From Sva-07 sp031426215 (GTDB taxonomy: Bacteria > Actinomycetota > Acidimicrobiia > Acidimicrobiales > Ilumatobacteraceae): DNA of 20,163 nucleotides. Every line of letters starts with the position of its first letter. Position 1 is the first letter of the stretch. This document shows positions 14,100 to 20,163 of the stretch, one piece after another. Below the pieces are notes generated by a model, which was not told the origin of the DNA, made no database searches, and worked only from the letters and a program-made list of their open reading frames with translations. A program made the translations under genes and the position numbers. The stretch is from NCBI GenBank assembly GCA_031426215.1, contig JANPKU010000050.1:1-20163 (forward strand). The letters run 5' to 3'.

Positions 14100-15179
14100 A
14101 TGACCACTGGCTCGATCCGTCTCGGCACCTACGCCGGCATTCCGGTGCGTGCGCACTGGAGCATGGCGCTCGTGGCTCTGTGGTTCGGTGTGATCCTGTC
14201 CCGAGATCTCGGGGTGCTCGGAGGCGTTCTCGCCACGACGGCATTCTTCGCCTCGATCCTCGCCCACGAGTTCGGCCATGCAATGGTCGCTCGTCGCTAT
14301 GGCGTCAACACCGAATCGATCGACCTCTGGGCGCTCGGTGGCGTCGCCAGGCTCGATCGAGAATCGCCGAGCCCGCGTGCCGACGGACTGATCGCCGTCG
14401 CCGGTCCCGCGGTCAGCTTGCTGATCGGCGTCGTCGCATTCGGCGCCGGCATCGCGCTCGAGTCCACCGTGCTCGTGTGGATCGGGTTCGTCAACGCCGT
14501 CCTGGCAGTGTTCAACATGCTGCCGGGTGCCCCGCTCGATGGCGGCCGTGTGCTCCGCGCTGTTCGCTGGGAGCGAACCGGCAACAAGTATCGGGCGATG
14601 CGGGATGCCGGAAACGCCGGCCGGGTGCTCGGGTGGGGCATGGTCGGTCTCGGGTTCGTGATGATGCTCAATGGTCAGTTCGGTGTGTTCATCATGATCA
14701 CCGGACTCTTCATCGCCCTCAACGCCCGCGCCGAGATCATGACGTCATACGTCGCCGAGCAGCTCGACGGGGTCAAGGTGCGTGACCTCACGTTCTTCGG
14801 CATCGCTGAGGCCGGCACCGACATGGACACCGATTCGATGATCTGGCAGCGACAGCGTCTCGGAGCGGCCGGCGCGGTGGCCGTGGTCGGCGACGACGGC
14901 GAACTCGACGGCCTGGTACTCGAAGATCAGCTCTGGGCCGTGCCGTCCGAGCACCGCCCGTTGGTGATGTTGACGCAGCTGATGGTCCCGTTCACCAACC
15001 TTGCGAGGGCGACACTCGACGAAGACCTGTCCACGGTGCTGCCTCGCCTGAATCCGCTCCGCCCGGTCGTCACCGTCTGGAACGACGGAAAGCTGCTCGG
15101 CATCGTGCACCCCAAGCGCCTCGAAGAACGACTGAAGCAAGCGCAGCGCCGGGCATTCCCGAACACCGCCGGCGCCTGA
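14100..15179 (+). CDS. M50-family site-2-type membrane metalloprotease with CBS-like C-terminus
   Basis: A 359-residue polytopic membrane protein of the S2P/SpoIVFB-like group, which cuts substrates within or near the membrane, often to release anti-sigma factors or other regulators. The zinc site is HEFGH at 56-60 in a membrane segment, and the third ligand is Asp147 in NMLPGAPLDGGRV (139-151). Membrane segments are about 22-34, 42-60, 98-116, 120-138 and 177-202. Residues after about 215 form a soluble part with two CBS-like halves (AGAVAVVGDDGELDGLVLED and PLRPVVTVWNDGKLLGIVH), a known arrangement in this family that may sense nucleotides. The strong ribosome site supports ATG 14100. Its stop abuts the stop of the convergent phosphoribosyltransferase. 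No obvious partner gene adjoins it, so the substrate is unknown. Confidence 0.92.
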   Translation: MTTGSIRLGTYAGIPVRAHWSMALVALWFGVILSRDLGVLGGVLATTAFFASILAHEFGHAMVARRYGVNTESIDLWALGGVARLDRESPSPRADGLIAVAGPAVSLLIGVVAFGAGIALESTVLVWIGFVNAVLAVFNMLPGAPLDGGRVLRAVRWERTGNKYRAMRDAGNAGRVLGWGMVGLGFVMMLNGQFGVFIMITGLFIALNARAEIMTSYVAEQLDGVKVRDLTFFGIAEAGTDMDTDSMIWQRQRLGAAGAVAVVGDDGELDGLVLEDQLWAVPSEHRPLVMLTQLMVPFTNLARATLDEDLSTVLPRLNPLRPVVTVWNDGKLLGIVHPKRLEERLKQAQRRAFPNTAGA

Positions 15180-15677
15180 TCAGGCGTCCTTGACCGACCA
15201 GTCCCGCTTGGCGACCGGGTCCTGGTCGCTCCACGGGAAGTTGATCCACTTGTCGGTGCGCTTCCAGACGTAGTCGCACTTGACCACCGAGTGCGACTTC
15301 TCGTACAACACCCCGGTGCGTACTTCGCCGACCTTGCCGTCGCAGAATTCCTGCACCGAGCGCAATGTGTGCCCGGTGTCGGCGACGTCATCGACGATCA
15401 GGATCCGAGCGTCGGAGACATCCACGAAGTCAGGTGCGGGCGGCAGGATTCGCGGTACTTCGAGGCGTTCGTCGACACCGGTGTAGAACTCGACGTTCAT
15501 CGTGTACACGTTCTTCACCGACAGTGCGTAGCCGATCGCCCCGCCGATCAGGAGTCCTCCACGGGCGATGGCGAGCACCATGTCGGGCTCGTAATCGTCG
15601 TCGGCGACCATCTGGGCCAACGCCCTCGACGCCGTTCCGAAGATGTCCCAGGTCATGATCTCGCGCTCGTCAGACAT
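15180..15677 (-). CDS. purine-type phosphoribosyltransferase (Gpt/HGPRT-like)
   Basis: A 165-residue type I phosphoribosyltransferase, which joins a nucleobase to PRPP. The PRPP-binding loop is ILIVDDVADTGHTL at 92-105, with the acidic pair Asp96-Asp97 and the TGHT loop. An N-terminal ARGGLL (38-43) is the usual PPi-binding loop. The C-terminal FPWSDQDP resembles the W/F-containing base-recognition region of xanthine/guanine enzymes. It starts at ATG 15677; another in-frame ATG is at codon 8. It lies 35 bp after the xanthine-dehydrogenase-type large subunit on the same strand and may be co-transcribed, linking purine oxidation with base salvage. Base specificity is inferred, not shown. Confidence 0.87.
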   Translation of the reverse strand: MSDEREIMTWDIFGTASRALAQMVADDDYEPDMVLAIARGGLLIGGAIGYALSVKNVYTMNVEFYTGVDERLEVPRILPPAPDFVDVSDARILIVDDVADTGHTLRSVQEFCDGKVGEVRTGVLYEKSHSVVKCDYVWKRTDKWINFPWSDQDPVAKRDWSVKDA

Positions 15678-15712
15678 GCGCTCGGAACCTAGCCGGATTG
15701 CGCCACGAACAG

Positions 15713-18037
15713 TTACAGGCAGATGTCACTGGGGCGAACGGGGATCCGATCGAGGGGCTTGCCGATGCCGTCGACCTGTCGCAGAGCGTCACGAATTGCG
15801 GCGACCACCGCCGGGGTCGACGAGATGCACGGCGGCTCGCCGACACCTTTCGCCCCGAGTGGTGCGTGGGGGTCCGGCTCCTCGATCAGCGTGGCCACCA
15901 CGTCGGGCATGTCGAGGAACGTCGGCAACAGGTAGTCGGTGAAGTTGCCGTTGCGGATCACGCCGTCGATCTGGATGATCTCCTCCATCACGGCCAAGCC
16001 GAGCCCCTGTGCGATGCCACCTTCGATCTGGCCCAGCACGGACAACGGATTCAATGCCCGTCCGACGTCTTGAGCGGTCGCGATCTGCACGACCTTGACC
16101 AGCCCCAACTCGGGGTCCACGTCGACCACAGCACGGTGGGCGACGAACGCGAACGCCGTGTGGCAGTTGCCCTGACCGTTCTCGTCGAGATCCTCCGTTG
16201 CCGGGTGCCGATACTCGACGGTTTCGTCGATCACGATCCCGGCGCTCGCCTCGGCGACCGTGATCCGCCAACCCGACACGGTGTCGACGACGTCGGTGCC
16301 GTCGACCGCCAGGCGCAGTGGATCGAGATCGTGGGCACGAGCGATGTGTTCGAAGAACCGCTCGCGCACGGTGCGGCACGCCGCGTCGACCGCTCCCCCG
16401 CTCATCCAGGTCTGACGGGATGCCGACGTCGACCCGGCCGAACCGACCTGGGTGTCGATGCGGTCGAGCCGCACGTCGTCGACCCCGAGAATCGTGCGAG
16501 CGATCTGTGGTGCGATCGTCACGAAGCCCTGACCCACCTCGGACGTCGCGAACTTCAGCGTGACCACACCGTCGGCGAGTCGACAGCGCGCGGTCGAATA
16601 GTCGTCGAAGCCTTCGGAGTACATCAGGTTCTTGATCGCCACGCCCCAACCGACACCGCGCACGATGTCACCCCGATCGGCGGTGCGACCGGCGCCGCCC
16701 GGCAGCCGCATCACGTCGACGGCGCCGTCGGCCATCGGCAGCCCGCCGATCGGCGTGTCCGGCAACGGGATGGCTGCGGTGTCGAGGATGCAGCGCTCGA
16801 CCGGAGCGACGTTGAGCACCAGCTGCCCGGTGATCAGGGCGTCGCCCGTGCGCATCGCGTTGCGCAGCCGAATGGCGACCGGATCGAGCCCGCAGGCCGA
16901 CGCCAACTTGTCCATCTGCGACTCGTGGGCGAAACACGCTTGCACCACCCCGAAGCCCCGCATCGCCCCACACGGCAGATGGTTGGTTCGCACGGCGTAC
17001 CCGTCGACGACCGCGTTGGCGCACCGGTACGGACCCTGGGTGTGCGTCACTGCGTTGATCAGCACGGCGGACGAGGTCGACGCGTACGCACCGCCGTCGA
17101 ACACCATCCGCGATTCGATCTTGACGATCTCACCGTCGGCAGTTGCGTGGTGACGCATCCAGATCGTGGCCGGATGTCGATGAACATGACCGAGGAAGCT
17201 CTCCGCACGGCTGTACGCAATACGAACCGGACGCCCGAGTCGCAGTGCGAGCAGGCAGGTGTGCACCTGCAAGCTGATGTCCTCACGGGCGCCGAAAGCG
17301 CCTCCGACACCTCCGAGCACCAGCCGGACCGACTCGACCGGCAGGTCGAGACATGCCGCGATCTGGGCCCGGTCCTCGTGCAGCCATTGCGTGGCGACGT
17401 GGAGCTCGACACCCTTGCCGCCGGGATCGGGCACCGCCAGGGCCGCTTCGAGTCCGAGGAAGGCCTGGTCCTGCATGCCGATCTCGTAGGTGCCCTCGAC
17501 GACCACGTCACCGACGATCGAGGTGTCGCCGCACACGATGCGTTGGTGCCGGATCAGGTTGCCGTCGGGATGGATCGCCGCGTGGCTGCCGTCGATGGCG
17601 CGCTCGGGATCGAGCAGCGGCTCGAGCACCTCGTAGCTGACCACGATCGCTTCGAGCGCACGCCGGCACGTTTCGGGATGGTCGCCGGCGACTGCTGCCA
17701 CGGGCTCACCCACGTAGCGCACGAACTCCGAGGCGAACACCGGCTGGTCATGAGCGATCAAGCCGTAGTTGATCGACCCGGGCACATCGGCGGCGGTGAT
17801 CACGGTCTCGACACCGTCGATCTTCCAGGCTGCGCTCACGTCGATCGACACGATGCGTGCGTACGGGTGCGGTGATCGCAATGTGGCGCCCCACAGGCAA
17901 CCGTCGGCCGACAGGTCGGAGGAGAACTCGAAGCTTCCCTGGACCTTGGCGATGCCGTCGGGACGGACCGGCGACGTGCCAATCGTGCCGGGACGACCGG
18001 ACTCGGTCGGCGTGGTCACCTGTTCGACGACGGTCAT
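15713..18037 (-). CDS. xanthine-dehydrogenase-family molybdopterin-binding subunit
   Basis: A 774-residue catalytic subunit of a molybdenum hydroxylase, holding the Mo-pterin cofactor and oxidising an N-heterocycle or aldehyde by inserting a water-derived oxygen. Features: N-terminal RPDGIAKVQGSFEFSSDL and VRYVGEPVAAVAGDHPETC of the a/b-hammerhead domain, GGVGGAFGARED, AMRGFGVVQACFAHESQMD, and the C-terminal KGVGEPP containing the predicted catalytic Glu734. It resembles bacterial PucD/XdhA-like proteins. ATG 18037 overlaps the FeS-subunit stop as ATGA, with GAGGTG upstream; further upstream in-frame ATGs lie inside that gene. Gene order here is FAD, FeS, Mo subunit. Substrate (xanthine, other purine or another heterocycle) is not determined. 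No XdhC-type maturation gene is in the window. Confidence 0.93.
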   Translation of the reverse strand: MTVVEQVTTPTESGRPGTIGTSPVRPDGIAKVQGSFEFSSDLSADGCLWGATLRSPHPYARIVSIDVSAAWKIDGVETVITAADVPGSINYGLIAHDQPVFASEFVRYVGEPVAAVAGDHPETCRRALEAIVVSYEVLEPLLDPERAIDGSHAAIHPDGNLIRHQRIVCGDTSIVGDVVVEGTYEIGMQDQAFLGLEAALAVPDPGGKGVELHVATQWLHEDRAQIAACLDLPVESVRLVLGGVGGAFGAREDISLQVHTCLLALRLGRPVRIAYSRAESFLGHVHRHPATIWMRHHATADGEIVKIESRMVFDGGAYASTSSAVLINAVTHTQGPYRCANAVVDGYAVRTNHLPCGAMRGFGVVQACFAHESQMDKLASACGLDPVAIRLRNAMRTGDALITGQLVLNVAPVERCILDTAAIPLPDTPIGGLPMADGAVDVMRLPGGAGRTADRGDIVRGVGWGVAIKNLMYSEGFDDYSTARCRLADGVVTLKFATSEVGQGFVTIAPQIARTILGVDDVRLDRIDTQVGSAGSTSASRQTWMSGGAVDAACRTVRERFFEHIARAHDLDPLRLAVDGTDVVDTVSGWRITVAEASAGIVIDETVEYRHPATEDLDENGQGNCHTAFAFVAHRAVVDVDPELGLVKVVQIATAQDVGRALNPLSVLGQIEGGIAQGLGLAVMEEIIQIDGVIRNGNFTDYLLPTFLDMPDVVATLIEEPDPHAPLGAKGVGEPPCISSTPAVVAAIRDALRQVDGIGKPLDRIPVRPSDICL

Positions 18038-18540
18038 GACACGCCACCTCGGCGGCTCACGGCGACCTGCTGCACGGCATCGATGATGCGGCCGTAGCCG
18101 GTGCAACGACACACGTTGCCGGCGAGCTCCTCACGGATCTGGGTCTCGGTCGGAGCGGGAACCCGTTCGAGCAGGTCGTGCGTCGCCATGATGAGGCCCG
18201 GCGTGCAGAACCCACACTGCACCGCACCTGCGTCGACGAACGCCGCCTGCACGTCGCTGGGCGAACCGGGAGCGGCGATGCCCTCGATCGTGACGATCGC
18301 CTGTCCGACCGCCGACGCGGCCATCACCAGGCACGAGCACACGAGGATCTCGTCGACCATCACGCTGCACGATCCGCATTCGCCCTGCTCGCATGCTCCC
18401 TTCGCACCGAGGAGTCCGAGACGATCCCGCAGGACATCGAGCAGGCTCTCGCCGAGCCACGAGTCGACGACCTCGCGCTCGTCTCCGTTGACGTGCAACA
18501 CGTAGTGGTCGCTGTCGTGACCCATCGCCTCGTCGGTCAT
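18034..18540 (-). CDS. xanthine-dehydrogenase-family 2Fe-2S subunit
   Basis: A 168-residue electron-transfer subunit with two [2Fe-2S] clusters. The plant-ferredoxin-type domain uses Cys50, Cys55, Cys58 and Cys70, with spacing typical of the family (GACEQGECGSCSV... CSC). The helical domain uses Cys109, Cys112, Cys144 and Cys146 (VQCGFCTPG and GNVCRCTGY). All eight ligands are present. Start ATG 18540 overlaps the FAD-subunit stop (ATGA); an internal ATG at codon 6 is a weaker alternative. It passes electrons from the molybdenum site to the FAD subunit. Length fits CoxS/PucE-like proteins. Confidence 0.95.
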   Translation of the reverse strand: MTDEAMGHDSDHYVLHVNGDEREVVDSWLGESLLDVLRDRLGLLGAKGACEQGECGSCSVMVDEILVCSCLVMAASAVGQAIVTIEGIAAPGSPSDVQAAFVDAGAVQCGFCTPGLIMATHDLLERVPAPTETQIREELAGNVCRCTGYGRIIDAVQQVAVSRRGGVS

Positions 18541-19400
18541 GCCGCCGCTTCGCTGCTCGAGGCCCTGCGGGCCAGCCGTTTGGCGAGGACACCGACCGCG
18601 TGTCGCCGGTAGTCGGCGCTCGATCGGTGGTCGGTGATCGGTCGGCTCGCCGCCGACACCAGCTCGGCGAATCGATCGAGGTCGCGCGGGGCGATGTCGA
18701 ACGTCGACCAGTCGATCGCTCCAGCCAGATGGTCTTCGGCGTCAGGGCACCGCAGGATGGTCGGCCCGACCGACCCGAGCGCCACGGCGACACGCTGATG
18801 CGACCGGTCGATGACGACGCAAGCGCTCGCGATGGCGATGACCATGGCATTGCGGACCCCGACCTTCGCGTAGCCCTGCCAGCCGTCGACCACCGGCAGC
18901 GCCACCGACACGATGAGCTCACCGGGCTCCAAGGCCGTCCGCTTGACACCGACCATGAAGTCACCGACGCTCACCGAGCGTCGACCGGCGGACGAGGCCA
19001 ACTCGACCACGGCGTCGAGTGCGCTGAGCACCGGGAGCCCGTCGCCCGCCGGCGAACAGGTGCCGAGGTTCCCGCCGAGGGTCCCGGCATTGCGGATCTG
19101 GGGTGACCCGACCGTACGGGCGGCCTGGGCGAGTGCCGGCACCATCGTGGCCAACGGCCCGTCGAGCATCTCTCGGTAGCTCACCGCCGCGCCGATCGTG
19201 ACCGTCGCCGTCTGCGGATCGTGGCGCCATGAACGCAGTTCGGGGATGCGGTTCACCACCACGACCGAGGCGTCGGGGCGTCGGTGGCCGTCGTTGACCT
19301 CGACCATCAGGTCGGTACCACCGGCGAGCACGGTTGCGCTCGGCTCGGCGGCAAGACGATCCACCGCCGCAGAAACCGTGTCAGGCAAATGGACGGCCAT
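18537..19400 (-). CDS. xanthine-dehydrogenase-family FAD-binding subunit
   Basis: A 287-residue FAD subunit of the CoxM/PucC type. Residues 25-31 (LAGGTDL) and 103-120 (RNAGTLGGNLGTCSPAGD) form the FAD pyrophosphate sites, and residues after about 170 form the CO-dehydrogenase flavoprotein C-terminal domain. It receives electrons from the FeS subunit and passes them to NAD or another acceptor. It is the first gene of the operon. No Shine-Dalgarno precedes ATG 19400; a TACAGT -10-like sequence ends 8 bases before it, so the message may be leaderless. It is divergent from the acyltransferase with 68 bp between start codons. Confidence 0.93.
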   Translation of the reverse strand: MAVHLPDTVSAAVDRLAAEPSATVLAGGTDLMVEVNDGHRRPDASVVVVNRIPELRSWRHDPQTATVTIGAAVSYREMLDGPLATMVPALAQAARTVGSPQIRNAGTLGGNLGTCSPAGDGLPVLSALDAVVELASSAGRRSVSVGDFMVGVKRTALEPGELIVSVALPVVDGWQGYAKVGVRNAMVIAIASACVVIDRSHQRVAVALGSVGPTILRCPDAEDHLAGAIDWSTFDIAPRDLDRFAELVSAASRPITDHRSSADYRRHAVGVLAKRLARRASSSEAAA

Positions 19401-19406
19401 GGCGGC

Positions 19407-19424
19407 TGACTGTACAAACTGTCA
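19407..19424. promoter_or_regulatory. imperfect dyad, candidate promoter/operator of the molybdenum hydroxylase operon
   Basis: TGACTGTACAAACTGTCA is an imperfect 18-bp dyad with TGAC-GT half-sites, ending 7 bp before the first start codon. On the minus strand it contains TACAGT at 19414-19409, a -10-like TANNNT placed for a leaderless transcript starting near 19402-19400. A regulator bound here would block the promoter. The evidence is positional only. Confidence 0.35.
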
Positions 19425-19468
19425 AGCGGCCCGGTGTGGACGTGCGACGATTTCATCGAGCCGAAACG

Positions 19469-20163
19469 ATGCCCAGCAGACTCCCGTACCTCCCCGCCCT
19501 CGACGGCTTGCGCGCTATCGCCGTACTCATGGTCGTCGCGTATCACCTCGAATTCTCCTGGGCAGCCGGCGGTTTCCTGGGTGTCGATGTGTTCTTCGTG
19601 ATCTCCGGGTACCTGATCACGCGTCTGCTCCTCGACGAGCACGCCGATCATGGACGAATTGGCATCGTCAACTTCTGGACGAGGAGATTCAAGCGCCTGG
19701 TGCCGGCGATGGTGGCGATGATCGCCGTCACGCTGCTGGCCACCCGCCAGTGGGGACTGGCAGAGCAGTGGCGATCGGTCCGGATCGATGCGCTGTCAGC
19801 GATCGGCTACGTCGCCAACTGGCGCTTCGTGCTGGACGAGCAGTCGTACTTCGAGGCATCGCTCGGGCCGAGCCCGTTGCGTCACACGTGGTCGCTGGCC
19901 GTCGAAGAGCAGTGGTATCTCCTGTGGCCGATCGCGATGATCGGCTTGTGCGTATGGATCAACCGACGCCCTGGTGCGCGCGAGCGAACTGCACGTGTGG
20001 TGGCAATCGTCGTGGCCGCGGCAGTCGCTTCGGCGGTGTTGATGGCGGTCCTGTTCGATCCGTCGGATCCCTCTCGCGTGTACTTCGGCACCGACACGCG
20101 CGCCCAGCAGTTGTTGGTCGGTGCAGCACTTGCATGGTTGCTGCATGCCGCTCCACGGATCGG
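19469..20163 (+). CDS. OafA-type acyltransferase 3 (cut by right edge)
   Basis: The frame opens at ATG 19469 and is still open at the window edge, giving 231 residues of a protein that is normally about 360-700. It matches the acyltransferase 3 membrane family: LPALDGLRAIAVLMVVAYHL with the catalytic-type His at about residue 26, GGFLGVDVFFVISGYLIT, NFWTRRFKRLVPAM, HTWSLAVEEQWYLLWP, and YFGTDTRAQQLLVGAAL. These are the hallmarks of OafA/YrhL-like enzymes that O-acylate cell-surface sugars. Membrane segments alternate with short loops. The ribosome site is weak. Function is in the envelope and seems unrelated to the neighbouring oxidation operon. Whether a C-terminal SGNH domain follows cannot be seen. 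Confidence 0.9.
   Translation, partial: MPSRLPYLPALDGLRAIAVLMVVAYHLEFSWAAGGFLGVDVFFVISGYLITRLLLDEHADHGRIGIVNFWTRRFKRLVPAMVAMIAVTLLATRQWGLAEQWRSVRIDALSAIGYVANWRFVLDEQSYFEASLGPSPLRHTWSLAVEEQWYLLWPIAMIGLCVWINRRPGARERTARVVAIVVAAAVASAVLMAVLFDPSDPSRVYFGTDTRAQQLLVGAALAWLLHAAPRI

Noticed and set aside
15698..17875. 725-codon plus-strand open frame opposite the molybdenum hydroxylase large subunit
   Set aside because: It mirrors a gene with clear family motifs. Its protein has low-complexity Asp/His/Arg/Val-rich composition typical of antisense frames in GC-rich DNA and no recognisable domain.
19420..19425. TTGACA on the minus strand as a -35 box for the molybdenum hydroxylase operon
   Set aside because: A -10 box at standard spacing would fall on the start codon and does not match; the only -10-like sequence is 5 bp away, too close.

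Overview
The window is GC-rich, compact DNA from a bacterial chromosome. Actinobacterial traits are frequent GTG starts, 4-bp gene overlaps, two luciferase-like flavin/F420 oxidoreductases and xanthine-dehydrogenase-family genes in split-subunit form. An acidimicrobial or Ilumatobacter-like marine actinobacterium would fit, but this is an impression from gene content, not a demonstrated placement. I see no tRNA, rRNA, CRISPR array, transposase or phage gene.

Layout. (1) 1-1955: the last codons of an unknown gene, a pair of 42-bp palindromes, a gamma-glutamyltransferase-like gene and a third palindrome. (2) 1976-4728: a bacterial-luciferase-like monooxygenase (minus) head-to-head with a cytosine-deaminase-like amidohydrolase followed by a small TIGR03792-like protein (plus). 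(3) 4712-6587 (minus): two paralogous flavodoxin-fold NAD(P)H oxidoreductases and a second luciferase-like oxidoreductase, joined by 4-bp overlaps. (4) 6644-9662 (minus): a NitT/TauT/NMT1-type ABC importer (ATPase, permease, lipoprotein receptor) ending in a strong hairpin. (5) 9803-12252 (minus): creatininase-family amidohydrolase, allantoate amidohydrolase/N-carbamoylase-type M20 hydrolase and VOC protein, each separated by one base. (6) 12300-15179 (plus): a phytoene-desaturase-like FAD oxidoreductase, a second pair of palindromes, and an M50 membrane protease with a CBS-like C-terminus. (7) 15180-19400 (minus): FAD, 2Fe-2S and molybdopterin subunits of a xanthine-dehydrogenase-type hydroxylase, then a purine-type phosphoribosyltransferase. 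(8) 19469 to the right edge (plus): start of an OafA-type membrane acyltransferase.

How the parts may work together (inference). Uptake of a small, probably N-heterocyclic compound by the ABC system, hydroxylation by the molybdenum enzyme, deamination by the CodA-like hydrolase, flavin-dependent oxidation by the luciferase-like enzymes, and amide or carbamoyl hydrolysis by the creatininase-family and AllC-like enzymes would make a nitrogen-scavenging set. No uricase, allantoinase, hydantoinase or dihydropyrimidinase is present, so this is not a textbook purine or pyrimidine pathway and the substrate is unknown.

The most distinctive non-coding feature is a family of five oriented 42-bp palindromes (12-bp arms around an 18-nt centre). 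Two tandem pairs have the same 61-bp period and opposite orientations, and a single copy lies between convergent genes.
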